Shown here: positions 44,111 to 55,866 of the stretch, piece after piece | How the letters are laid out: each line of letters starts with the position of its first letter | Position numbering within the stretch: position 1 is the first letter of the stretch | From: Utricularia gibba | Lineage: Eukaryota > Streptophyta > Magnoliopsida > Lamiales > Lentibulariaceae | Reading direction: 5' to 3' | Length of the DNA: 64,000 nucleotides | Assembly: GCA_002189035.1 (NCBI GenBank) | Contig: NEEC01000019.1 | Coordinates: 1,240,001-1,304,000, forward strand | Made by a program: the position numbers and the translations under genes | The notes under the pieces: model-generated | The model's database searches: none | What the model was told of the DNA's origin: nothing | Seen by the model: the letters and a program-made list of their open reading frames with translations, nothing else

Positions 44111-45228
44111 ATGGATTCTTCTTCTAACCTGACTGATTCTTCTCCCAGGACTCCTACAAGGAAGAGGAAGAAGGCCTCCATGGTTCGTTCGTTCATTCAA
44201 ACTCTTTTACTGCATGGTTTGTGATGGACTGAGCTCATGCTGCTATGTTTCCTGCTTGAAGGAAGCTGAAGAAGATGATACGAAGAAAGTGAAAGAAGAG
44301 AAGGATGCCCCAACAGGTTATATTCATGTGAGGGCCAGGAGGGGTCAAGCTACAGACAGCCACAGCCTCGCTGAAAGAGTATGTTCCTTTTGTTGTTGCT
44401 TTGCTTCCATTTTTCTTCTGAGGGGAAATAAATACCTTGGTTACCAGGTAAGAAGGGAGAAGATCAGTGAGCGGATGAGGCTTCTTCAGTCCCTTGTCCC
44501 TGGTTGCCACAAGGTTTTGTATCTTTCTTCTTCATTCTGTAACGTATTTTACCCTACAGTAAAAACTAAACACACGACGGTGGATGAATCCCTGGTGTAG
44601 GTCACGGGGAAAGCCTCGATGCTGGATGAAATTATAAACTACGTCCATTCCCTGCAGAATCAAGTGGAGGTGATTTTCTTCTTCCTATTGTTTGAAAAAT
44701 GATGATCAAACACAGTTTACGTAGTGTTTTTTTGTTGTCTTTTGGGTTTACACAGTTGCTGTCAATGAAGTTAGCTTCTGCCAGCCCCATGCTTTACGAC
44801 TTTGGAATGGAGATAGAATCATTCATGGTGCGCCCTGATCATCAGGTTAGCAGAAACTCTTGCTTCAGTCATTAACAGTTTGAATGATTCATAGCATAGA
44901 AATTACTTTGTCTGATAAACTAAGGAACTTACGCCCATTCTGACTTCACCTTCTACTCACAGGGCTTGAGCAGCTTCCCGTGCTTGGAACACTCCTTCCC
45001 TGCATTGGAGAACGACTTCACAGCTTTCGGTCCCCTTCAACACACCCTGGCTAGTCATCATAACTTCCTTCCCCAGGTGCGTCTACAGTAACAACCCAAA
45101 ACCCCCCTTTTTACTGTCTTCTCAACACCCTTACGCCAAATGCCATTCCAACGCTAGAGGGGGATGTGGAAGAGCAGAGACAGAGAACTGCGATGAACAA
45201 CACAGGCGGCGACTGCGTTTTCTTCTGA
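44111..45228 (+). CDS. bHLH transcription factor, BEE/HBI1-CIB subfamily
   Basis: Seven exons (44111-44182, 44262-44378, 44448-44513, 44601-44669, 44756-44845, 44963-45076, 45160-45228) join in phase to 198 residues. The family marker [20 protein letters not shown] precedes the basic region. His58, Glu62 and Arg66 give the 5-9-13 pattern of E-box/G-box binders. The helix-loop-helix continues RRLLQ-like as [20 protein letters not shown] and [17 protein letters not shown]. The downstream [14 protein letters not shown] is also typical. BEE and HBI proteins promote growth downstream of brassinosteroid and light signals. The protein is short, with only 50 residues before the bHLH, which fits BEE1/BEE3 better than CIB1. 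The last exon acceptor is uncertain (I chose GCTAGAG to keep frame). Confidence 0.93.
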
Positions 45229-46782
45229 GATCAGCAACAGCAGAAGTCAGTTGTGGGAGTGCGGCTGGTGGTCATTATTAACTTTTACCCTCAATTACCG
45301 TGTACAAAATGTTAACTTTTGCCCCTGGATGGAGTCAGGGAGTCTTCTGCACATGGACCACGTAGATGAAGATGAACCCACCAAGAATTTTTGTTTTTGT
45401 GTTTTAATATTCACAAGTTCCGATGTTAAGAAGCTTAACCCCACCACATGAAATTCTGTCAAGGGGATGACGAGATCTGGTTAAGATTCGGGTGTCTCTT
45501 ACTTTTGGTTTCATCGTCGAAAAATTAATTGATTGTGGGCGACGGGGAAATGCCCATCCCAACCAACGTGCCCTTGAATCTCACTTGAAATGGAAAGAAA
45601 CACAGGACAGTTATTCGCGCAAAATTTACCCGCCCCACCATCCAGTGAAAAAAAAGCATTCTCGCCTGCGCTTTGCCCCATTCAAAGTGGTAAAAAAGAA
45701 AAAAAAAAGAAGACACCCACTAATCTTGAAGTTAAAGATCCGACATATCAAATAAATAATGGTGTAAGTAATTTAATTGAATTATACATAGATTACAAAT
45801 GAGATAAATAGAAAATTTATATAGAATAACATTTTCTAATCTTATATAAAGTATTTTCTTCGAAATGAAGAAATTGAGTGTATAAATCAGATAATATTAT
45901 ATAAGAACATACTATATGAAATTTAAATACATAATAAATTAAAATCATATTTGAAAAATGTTGTGTTCAATTAGTTATCAATAATTCATAATTAAGCAGA
46001 GTATATATTTTATTTTTTAAATTAAAAGTTAAATTAACATGAAATTCACGTTAACTATCCAAATATAAGTCAAACGTTCTGATATCATGACGATTTATTT
46101 ATTTTTTCTAATGTGAACGAGAAAAACTAAGATGCAAAGGTTGGAATTTTATTAAAACACTAGTTGCAGTACGTGGCGAAGTGTGATTTGGCAAGGTTGG
46201 AATTTAAAAATGGGCAAATTATAATCATTTGTGCCGGATTGCCTGTACATGGGAGGGCGGTGTCCTCGTTCTATTCTACCTATGCATTTAGGACACGGGA
46301 TGTCCTAAACCAACAGAGACCCGTGTCTTCTTCCCTTTCATCCTTTTCCTGCGTCTCGAAGCTGTCGGGGGAATGCCCTGGCCCCCACACCGCCCATCAC
46401 TGGGAGCTGTTGGCTACGGGGGAATGATCGCCGTTAACTCCCATTTGTATTCACTCCGGGAGCGGCGGGCGGTTAAGAAGATGAGAAGAGAAAGTGAGGG
46501 GGTGAGATGGATGGGCATCTTTTGAGAAAGCACTGCAAACGTGGGTGACTGGGAATGGCGGAGGCAAGAAGACAGGAGCAGTAAATGGAACAAGTGGCAT
46601 CTTAAAGAGGAGAGAAGGCGCAGACACATGGAGGTGGAAGTTGGAATGGAAAAGAAGCCGTGAACCAATGGTTTGAGCCAATGCTTGTCCAGAAGCCTCC
46701 AGCTCTGTTATCTACATGGATTTGACAGTGGAAGTGGAGTAGAACAGAGCGGTTGACAGTCGAACCTCTCATTTTGTATTTG

Positions 46783-46955
46783 TGGAAATTAAGGATAAAA
46801 TAGGTTCAACTATTACACGTGAATTTTAATTATACAAAAAACATGAATTACATTAAAAAAAGATTAGATTCAATTTATTATTAATAATTTGTAATTTTTT
46901 ATATAATTGATTATTATAATTTCAAATCAATGTAAAATTGTTTATTCTAATATTC
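46783..46955. repeat. Dispersed A+T-rich repeat A, copy 3
   Basis: It begins GTGGAAATTAAGGATAAAAT, passes ACACGTGAATTTTAATTATA, ATGAATTACATTAAAAAAAG and TTATTATTAATAATTTGTAA, then TTTTTTATATAATTGATTAT, and ends TGTTTATTCTAATATTC. Order and spacing match the other copies. Confidence 0.65.
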
Positions 46956-47139
46956 ATATTCAAGTTGAACTGATCTTTTTTATTCATTAAAACTTGTTTT
47001 TTTATAATTGTAGATATTAATTAAATTATAGGTTGATCTAATTTTTTTTTGTTTAAATTTAATGCATTTTTTGTTTTTTTTAATCCAATATAAAACTTAT
47101 ATTGGCCACCAAACTATGTTTCAAGTCAAAATCTTTGAT

Positions 47140-47312
47140 ATCATATTGAAATTAAGAATTTAATAATATAGGGGAAGCACGTATGAAATTTGAATATATA
47201 TATATAATATTAGAAAAAATTAAACATAAACAATTACTAATATTATGTAATTTATTATATATTTAATTATTTTACTTTCAAATCACAGTAATATTGTTTG
47301 TTCTAATATTAT
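47140..47312. repeat. Dispersed A+T-rich repeat A, copy 4
   Basis: It begins TCATATTGAAATTAAGAATT, includes GCACGTATGAAATTTGAATA, TAATATTAGAAAAAATTAAA and CAATTACTAATATTATGTAA, then TTATATATTTAATTATTTTA, and ends TGTTTGTTCTAATATT. It lies only about 185 bp after copy 3, in the same orientation. Confidence 0.65.
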
Positions 47313-48395
47313 TTGTGTGTGAAGAGTGCACTAAAACGTTGCGTTTCATTGTGATTCTCTCAAACCTGTTTAGGTGAAGAGTCTGTGTTCAGGGCCCGTT
47401 GCTCTAAAAACCTAGCTACTGCATCACATGTCTAGTCCACATGGACTTGCCTGTGTGCAGCTGATAAGTTTGAGGCCTACATCCATGGAAACTTGCAAGA
47501 TTCCTTCTTCCCAAGTCAAATCAAGGGAAAGATGAACAGAACAAGCCATAGACATGGCTGCAACAAGCCTCACAGCTCCGCAGAAGATAAGGCTATCCAA
47601 ACAAGGAGTTAAGACAATCATGTCGAACAACCGCTGGCAGACCTCCTGGTTCGTAGTGAAAAAAAGAACCTTCATTTTCAATGGTCTCGGACAGAAATTC
47701 TCCCTACCCAGACACGCCCACTCTTCAATCAATCTTCAGCATCAACACGTTCAAATGTTTCTGCAGTACTTTCTGATGGCTTTTCCCTCACTGCGGTAAA
47801 AAAGAGAAATGCTTTCTCTTTATCACAAATGCATCCTTAGACGCAACAACAGAAGCAGAAGCAGAGTTTAATGATGACGTCCCTCCCCCCAACGTGCAGC
47901 AAGGGGATTCCCAGTGTTACTCAGACAGACAAAACACCAGCTTTATTATTATTTTAACTTGTGGGAGAAATATTATTACCAAGGGTCAGTGAAGTCGGTA
48001 AGAATAAGCACGTTGCAGGTGCCAGAAGGGCGCAAACTCCGTCACCTCGGGAAAGAACTAGCTTCTGAAGCTGTCGGATGATAATGGCGCTGCTCTTACT
48101 GCAAAATCTTGACCACAATACCCCGTTTGATTTTTCCCAATTTTCATTTAATTTATTCGGTTTTTTTTAGCTCATCCAAGTACGGAACCTTCGAGCTCTG
48201 TTCAATTTGAATCATTAGAAAAAAAAAAAAATTCCAAAATACTATTCCAAGTATCGGAATTGGATAAAAATATACCTCAAATTTCAAAAAATACCTCTAA
48301 TTTATTAAATGGATCGTATTACTAAGATGGTGTTTGATAGTTGCGTATAGAATATTTATTATCAAGTTTACACATATTTTTTTATTTGATTAACT

Positions 48396-48620
48396 AATAT
48401 ATGTATATTAATATATTATTATATTATTCACATACTCATTTTTTATTTTTTGAATAAATGTATAATATACACAAATGAAGTAGAGGGAGCTAATTATATC
48501 TATACTTCTCATATATTCTTATTTCTATTATTAGATATAAAAACATTATATATAATTGAGTATAGATGCTCAATTACATTATAATTAAATATATTAATAT
48601 TTTACTATTAAAAGACATAT
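48396..48620. repeat. Dispersed A+T-rich repeat B, copy 2
   Basis: It matches 19289-19512 in the order CTCATTTTTTATTTTTTGAA, AATATACACAAATGAAGTAG, AGCTAATTATATCTATAC, TCTCATATATTCTTATTT, ATTATATATAATTGAGTATA, CAATTACATTATAATTAAAT and ATATTAATATTTTACTAT. A GTTTGATAGT motif at about 48337-48346, left of this copy, could be its terminal sequence. Confidence 0.5.
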
Positions 48621-49148
48621 AACTCTGTTAAATATCTATATCTATACCATTATATTCGACCTGAATATCTTAATTTTTAAAAAGGATCGTATTTTGGAAA
48701 TTCTAAAATAGAAACTGAATTCGAAAAGTATGCTCAAGACTACATCCAAACATAATCGATCCGATTTATATTAACTATAAAATTAAAAATAAATAAAATT
48801 TTGCATATAATTATAAATACCATTGAAGTAATCTTTATCCATACAATGCAACTCACTGGAATGAAAGTGGGCCACTTTGGGCCTAACTACATGTCATGAA
48901 CTATTGATGACGGTTGGCCCAACGTTGTGGACCTGTGCGAGGCCAATGATGGAAACATGTAAAGTTGAGGGGTGAAAAGGAAAATACCGAAAATATGATT
49001 GGAGAGCTTCGCTGAAGGAATTGAGTGCAGTAACTTCGTGCATCGCTTTCGGATCCCAGGCAGAGACGGGAATGCTGAAAATCTGGTTTCGTTGGTAGCC
49101 AGATTCTTCCCAGATTTGTTACTGTTGGGAGGAGGAGTTTAAAGTTGG

Positions 49149-52100
49149 ATGAAGCTGTTGCATCAGTTTTTTTGGGCGGCTTTGGCCTTTGGAGTCGCGA
49201 TTATTACCATTTACGTAGTTGGTTTATCTAGTTCGCGTAGGTTTACGCTGGAGAATGCAATTTGAAATCTCGTTCCTTACATTGTTTTTGCGAGTTAGCG
49301 TTGTTTTGGGTTGTATGAGAGCGTTACTGGTGTGTTCTTAATTTGCAGATGGGGATATCGATATTTCAAGTGATGATCATGAAGCATTGAGGTCTCTGCG
49401 GAGCCATTTTCAGAAGTGCGTGGTAAGTTTTGCATCTGTTACAGTGCTCTTCTTTGTTAAACATGGACTGGATCGGATGTAGGAGGATCTGGCCAAAATC
49501 AAATTTTCTTGGTAGGCATAGTCAGTTTTTCAACTGCTTTTTACCGAGTAAACAAAATGTTTGGCTAAAAATAGATGCAATTTGACGTGCATTCGAAAGG
49601 ACAAAATTTCGTCTGCAGGTTCAGCTCCTCCGACTAGTTATCACCAACCATTTAGTTAACTATGCAATGTTTTAAAGAGCTGGGTATCAGGAGCGTGGGT
49701 TCCCCTGTATGATCCTGAAGGATATTAAACTAAAGAAAACCATTAAAAAATACATCTATTAATTTTCCATCTTTATGGTTTGGATACAGCATATGGATGT
49801 AAAGTCTGCTTTTTCTCTTATGATGTGTGATATATTTTGCTTTCTTCGTCTTGCATGTCTTATGAATATCCCCACACAATACAGAGTGCTAATGGATTAG
49901 GCTTGCAAGTGGTTAGTCATCAGGATGACTGTGAGATTGTGATGGAGTTCCCAAGCGATACAATTCCAAAATGGGTATGTATTTATGATTTACTGAGCTA
50001 TACGTGATATATTCTCTGTTTCTAAATGACTATAGCTCTCTGTGAAAAATCCGTTTAGAAAGATCCGAAAACTGGGGAACTTGAAGGCGTGTCTTATAGT
50101 TTCAATCTCTGTGAAGCTGTAGCTACATGGGAACAGGTCAGTGCAGAAGGAATTTTTTTTAGAATATGTAGCTACGTACAACTACCATTCTTTTCTTTTT
50201 CTTTTTTCTTGTAACCACCAAGAGAATTATTGTCTTTATGAAGCATATGCCATTTATGGTTTTTTTTCTGCAAACATTAACTGATCTTGCTTGACAAGAT
50301 ACATCCAATTTATTATTTAGTGGGATTTTCCCAGGTGCGGAATAGTACGTGCATTCTGACAAGAGAGTTCATCGACATGCTGCCAAATGGATGGGAAGAC
50401 TATGCCTGGAAGAGAATCAACAAAGGCGTTTTGCTGTGAGAACCCTGCTTTATGAATCTTCCCAATGTGTGAGTTTTAGTTTTTTTTATATTGAAAAAGG
50501 AAAAAGAGTTATCGATGAGCACGTTGAGTAAAATACTTCACACACACTCTCTAAATGACCTGATTTTCTTTCTTGGAGATAGTATACGTGAGTGTTTTTG
50601 CAGCTTTTCCTTTGGAAATCTAATGTTATGTTGGCCATTTTCAGAAGTTGGATCTTCATACATAAAAATTTCTAGGTCTTCTAATATAAAGGACTGCATT
50701 TTATTCTCAAGTTTTCAATTATGCTCTATGCACTCTCCTTTGTTAACCAGTTTCACTATATACTCTCCCTCTCTGTATGCCCTTCCATCATCATCCTTGG
50801 GTAACTTGTGATCTATGTCTTCCTAATTTTCTTTATAGTTCTGTATTATTACTGTATCCACTGATAGAATCAATCACACCGGATTGTTTTACAATGAGTA
50901 ACTTTTGCTCCAGGAACAATTGTCAGAATAGAACTCTATGCATGGAAAAACTCTCTTTAGTTCTTCCTGATAGACCACCTTATATACCAAGGCAATTTGG
51001 CCGATGTGCTGTTATTGGAAACTCTGGGGACCTCCTAAAAACCAAGTTTGGCAGGGAAATTGATAGCTATGATGTTGTAATCAGAGAGAATGGAGCACCC
51101 ATAGAGGTTGTAACAAGTCTTTTTGATTTCAATCCTCTTTTGGAAATTTATCTATTCTCTGAATGTGCAACTGCCGTACGTTTTATGCAGAACTTCACAG
51201 AATATGTGGGTACAAAAAGTACATTCCGACTGCTGAACAGAGGCTCAGCTAAAGCTCTCGACAAAGTTGCTGAACTATACGGTATGCGTTGCAATCCTCA
51301 AATGTATTGCACGCTTATTTATTGTTCCTGGACGCTGACAAATTTTGAACTCCAGACAGGGGGAAGGAGGTCTTAATCATCAAAACGACAATCCATGATA
51401 TCATGAACAAAATGATTCGGGTTTGCTTGCTACTTTTCTTATGGCGTATGCACATCGTTGTATGAACTACAGTGATATGACACGTGCCTTTTGTAATCAT
51501 TATTACCCAACCAGATAGTTTGCTTGAGCTGCTTATATTTTTGAGCTAGGATACATGCATGTTTTGTGTGAGAATAATTTTGTGCCAGTATTTTGTTTTA
51601 AGGGGGTTTGTTTTTTTTAGTTCTCGTCCAATAAATTGGCTTACAGATGGTTTTTTTAGGAAGTTCCGATATTGAACCCGGTATATCTCATGGTAGGCGC
51701 ATCCTTCGGCTCAGCTGCAAAAGGTACTGGGCTCAAGGCACTTGAATTTGCTCTCTCCATGTGCGACACTGTTGATATGTATGGTTTCACTGTGGATCCT
51801 GGTTACAAAGAATGGTTTGTATCCTGTGTGTATCTAAATGATCACAATTTCTGTTTTCCAAGGACCTTATTATGATTTCTCGACATATCTCAGGACTAGG
51901 TACTTTTCAGAGTCTCGAAAAGGTCACACTCCTTTACAGGGAAGAGCTTACTATCAAATGATGGAATGCCTTGGGGTAAGGTTTCGCCTTTCCTCCTATA
52001 GGTTGCAAATCGTGAAAATATTTTTATGGCAAATCTGTTTAACAAATCCTATAACCCAACAATACCAAGCACAAGCATGCATGTTACTCTACTTCGATTA

Positions 52101-52622
52101 ACAATGATTTTAGATCTCTGTTATATGTGCCTTCACTTTAATTATCAGGATGTTTTGTTATAGATTCAGCAACTCTGAAGGTTTCCTTTTTCTGTTCTTC
52201 CAAGCTTATTAAAATCCATTCTCCAATGCGTGCGGACCCAAACCGGGTTGTCAAATGGGTACCAAGCCGCAGCTTGATCACTGCAGCCCGAATTGCCTCC
52301 GAGAAGTTGTTAAAGTACAGTAAAATCCTCCAAAACTCACTAATTGTATTTCCCTCAATCGCTTCTTAAAAGACCGGTGCTTGTGTTGGATTTGTACTAA
52401 AACTTTGTTTTGTTTTGGGTTGACAGGAGAGTCGGAGCTGGATTTTCAGATCCTCTAGCTGCTTGCTCAATCCTGGCCAAACACGAAAAGAGCAAGGAAG
52501 AAAAGCTCACACAGTTATCATATTCTGATGCCTCTATTATTTATGCACGAGGTGCCACCATCACCATGTATCCTATGGAGCACCATCCTGGACACGGCCT
52601 TCTCTGTGTCCTACGTGTCTGA
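49149..52622 (+). CDS. SIA2: Sialyltransferase-like Golgi glycosyltransferase (GT29), SIA2 type
   Basis: Twelve exons join in phase to 440 residues: 49149-49236, 49349-49422, 49885-49974, 50059-50136, 50335-50435, 50914-51106, 51191-51281, 51356-51420, 51660-51814, 51894-51975, 52205-52314 and 52427-52622. The N-terminus ([20 protein letters not shown]) is a type II signal anchor for the Golgi. A sialyl-motif L-like block is present ([19 protein letters not shown]), followed by an S-like block ([20 protein letters not shown] with MYGF) and a region ending [17 protein letters not shown]. The stretch [18 protein letters not shown] is plant-specific. Plants lack clear sialic acid, so the acceptor is probably a pectic or arabinogalactan glycan. 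The gene is intact. Confidence 0.94.
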
Positions 52623-53615
52623 GTGAAACTTTAGATCCATGATGTGATATCAACTTGGGAAAAACATCATTGTCCATTCACTAGAATTCATAGTTATAAA
52701 ATTCATTTGATGCCACTCTCATTCTGTGTATGGCATCCTGTACCTGCTTCTTTTTCTAGATGGGGCGACTTTGCACCCTCCCACGAGTCAGGAGCTTGGT
52801 CCCATTGGTTGTAAAACTTTAGTTTTGAGTGGGAGGGAGGGATGGGTGTTGAAGGCGAAAGAACATTGAATTTCAACAGCCATATGCCTACGGAGTTGGA
52901 CCCCCAGAAAGGCTCATTTAATTTGGATTGGACCCCAAAACCTTTTTACTGCATCGGAGAATGTTGATTGGATCGGGGTCGGGGCTGGGGGGTGTGCCCC
53001 GGGGACCCTTTTTTCACCATGCTATCTCTTCCTTTATTCACAAACAACCAACAAGAAACCTTTTTTATTCCTCATACTCCAATCCCACTGACCGCATCAC
53101 TCCTGAGCCTCTGCTTCAGATCCGGCCCGTGTGGGAATGTAGACCAGAAAACCAGTAACCATGAACGGGATGAAGTTGGAAAACTTTATGCTTATTTTGT
53201 AGATCTGGAACGAGTTGAAGTTGGGTTTAGTTTATGTTCTGTGTTTTCTTTTTCTTTTTTATCTCTGGATAAGAAATGCTACAGGGATGGGGATAAAAGG
53301 TCTTCTGGTATTATTGATTGGTTGATCATCATCTATATCCTTGCAACACTACCAAACAAGAGTGGTTAGCTTAGGCGACCATTTAAGGCCAAAAGATGGC
53401 GCTGTGCGGTGCTGGTGGGAAAGTTAGTTTGCTTTGTTCTTTCTATGGTTCTGCTGTGCTTTGCTCATCTCATGTGCCTTTGGTTTAGTTTAGTTATTGC
53501 AAAAAGGTTTGCTTTTTTGGCTAAGTCCACGGCATTCCTGTGGCGCGTTGCCGGTTCCCGGTGAAAGTTTAGGATACCAGCAGCCGCGGCGCAGATCCGG
53601 CGACTGCCCGCCGTC
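52623..53615. other. Spacer between SIA2 and ARM-repeat genes
   Basis: 3' UTR of SIA2 up to about 52760, then promoter and leader of the ARM gene. Overlapping plus frames at 52928-53369 lack family features. No further gene is supported. Confidence 0.45.
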
Positions 53616-55323
53616 ATGATAGATGCTGGGACAGCCGAGAAGAAGGCGTTCGTTACGCAGCAGGCGGAGGTCCTTGAGCAGCTTCAATCCCTTCTTGAAT
53701 CGGCTTCGCAAGTCCAAATCTTGAAGGGGAAATGGCTGCAAATAGCCAACAAAGTCACCACTCTGGAGACCCGTCTCTTGGACCTCTCAGTTTCGGAAAT
53801 GGAGGTCAACCCACTTTCGTCCGAGCTCATGGCCTCGATTTCCGGCAGCTGCTCCGTCGCCTCCTCCCTCGCCGTCGTCTGTCGTTCGCTTGCTCCGCCG
53901 GGCGGGAAGCTTAATACCCAGAACAAGGTCGATTCTTTATGCGCTGAACTCGATGCTCAAATAAACGATCTGGACGTTCTTATGAAAACCGGAGTTATAT
54001 CAGAGACGGCGTCTGTTTCCACAGCGGTTGTATCATCCGGTAAAAGGGATTCCGTTCGGGTCGAGACCCGGAATTTGATGACCCGTCTTCAGATCGGATC
54101 AACTGAATCTAGAAGCTCTGCGCTTGATTCCCTCCTGGGCCTCTTACAGGAGGATGATAAGAATGTTCTGATTGCGGTGGCACAAGGAATAGTTCCCGTC
54201 TTAGTGCACCTGTTGGATTCCAGTTTCTCCCATGAAATCAAGGAGAAAACAGTGACGGCGATTGCAAAAATCTCATCTTTGGATTCAAGCAAGCACGTCC
54301 TTCTCTGTGAAGGTCTAGTTTTGCTGAATGATCTGATGCGAGTGCTCGAATCCGGAAGCATTTTCGCCAAGGAGAAGTCGTGCATCGCTCTGAGAGTCCT
54401 GAGCACATCAAAGGAAAACGCAAGGGCGATCGGTTCCAGAGGTGGGATCTCCTCTTTGCTTGAGATTTGTCAAGAAGGTACTCCCAATTCACAAGCTTTA
54501 GCAGCTGGGGTTCTCAGAAACTTAGCTGTTTTCGAGGAAATCAAAGACAACTTTCTAGAGGAAGACGCAGTGTTGATCCTGTTAGGAGTGTGCAATTCAG
54601 GGACTGCGTTAGCGCAGGAAAACTCAATCGGTGTTTAAACAATTTGATATCTGGGGACGACGATCTGAAACTGTTCCTTGCAAAAGAAGGTGGCATCGAG
54701 AGTCTGAAGCATTTCTGGGATTCCTGTCCAAACGCACAGACCCTCGAAGTCGCGGTTCAAATGGTCGCAACAATGGCGACTTGCCCCAAAGTTGCAGAGC
54801 TTCTTGTCGGAGATGGTTTTCTCGTCCGTCTGGTTACCCTGTTGAATTCCTGTTTCCTCGGCGTCAGAATCGCCGCCGCAAAAGGGCTCTGCCATTTGGC
54901 TCACAGCAGTAAAACAGTAAAAGAATTGGGTGAAATCGGCGCCATCCCTCTCCTCGTCGCCATGCTCGACAACAAAGCCGTCGAGGAGAAGAAATCTGCG
55001 GCCAAACTTCTGTCAATCGCGATGACCTGCTCAGGGAACCGAAGGATCTACCGCAAGCAAGAGAAGAACATCGTCACCACCGTCAAAATGCTGGATTCCT
55101 CACTGGAGATCATCGATAAACTGTACTTGGTCAGCACACTGGCGCCGTCGTGCATCATAACCGGAGCAGGAAGCAGATGATCTCCGCCGGCGCCGGCGGT
55201 TACCTGCAGCGGCTCGTGGACGCCGACCTCCATCCTGCCAAGAAGCTTCTGGAGGGTCTACAGAGCAGCAAGCCATGGCGAGTCTTCGCCAAGGCTTCTT
55301 CCAGACCAGTCACGCCTCCTTGA
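53616..55323 (+). CDS. Armadillo-repeat protein, intronless (two apparent 1-bp deletions)
   Basis: An intronless gene whose three in-frame segments give 569 residues if one base is restored at each of two points. These are GG at 54630-54631 (joining AQENSIG to CLNNLISGDDDLKLFL) and near 55141-55146 (joining the STLA end to VVHHNRSRKQM). The first 150 residues are helical and resemble the N-terminal domain of plant ARM proteins. ARM repeats follow from about residue 160 (SALDSLLGLLQEDDKNVLIA and AAGVLRNLAVFEEIKDN are examples). The C-terminus YLQRLVDADLHPAKKLLEGL plus PWRVFAK is a conserved ending of this plant family. ARM proteins are protein-interaction scaffolds; there is no U-box, so ubiquitin ligase activity is not expected. 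The exact partner is unknown. Confidence 0.85.
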
Positions 55324-55866
55324 CACGGTGTATGTACGAGTGTCCATCTCTCTGCATACGTACGCGTCGCCGTGTCGGGCCGTACAATGTGCATTCCATT
55401 TACCACAGTTAACGCTTGACAAATGACGTGTGATTCGTGGTCTCCGTTTGGTTAGCAATTCAGCACGTGAATTAAACCAGTGAAATGGACAACTCACCTC
55501 TTACAAAATCAAAATGAAATTTTTGAAATAAATGTAATAAATGTCCATTATTGTTTTTAAATAAATTCAAAAAATTAAATAAAAATAAAACGCAATAAGG
55601 GAATAAATAAATACCCCATGGACCTATGAATTGGACATGTGCAGGAAATTACTTCAAGTTCTCACATGTCAAATCGCGTCTATAATGAATATAAATTCTA
55701 ATAAAATAAAAATTAAAAATCTGTAATTTCTTAAAATAAAAATATTATAAAAATATTTTTTAAAAGTACCTTTTTAAACATGATCCTACAAGAATGAATT
55801 TTGTTTACTTGTCTAACCTGAGCAAAACAGAAGGCTCAAAACTGAAGCCCATGTTCTAAAAGATGA
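55324..55866. other. Convergent spacer between the ARM and PPR genes
   Basis: The first 120 bases are ARM 3' UTR; the rest is A+T-rich with no usable frame. Confidence 0.5.

Larger units (their letters stand above)
45229..49148. other. Gene-poor, repeat-rich 3.9-kb region
   Basis: It contains bHLH 3' flank to about 45450, then mostly A+T-rich DNA with two copies of repeat A (46783-46955 and 47140-47312) and a copy of repeat B (48396-48620). Two less A+T-rich islands, 46160-46760 and 47330-48110, carry 80-100-codon frames on both strands but no recognisable domain or splice-consistent exon set. They could be non-coding transcripts, degraded genes or distal promoter. Confidence 0.4.

Noticed and set aside
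45158-45228. Frameshift in the last bHLH exon
   Set aside because: The acceptor GCTAG would give a frameshifted end, but the next acceptor (GCTAGAG, exon from 45160) keeps the frame without any correction.
47424-47799. Overlapping frames of 102 (-) and 81 (+) codons
   Set aside because: Neither resembles a known family and no splice-consistent extension is visible; left as unassigned sequence.
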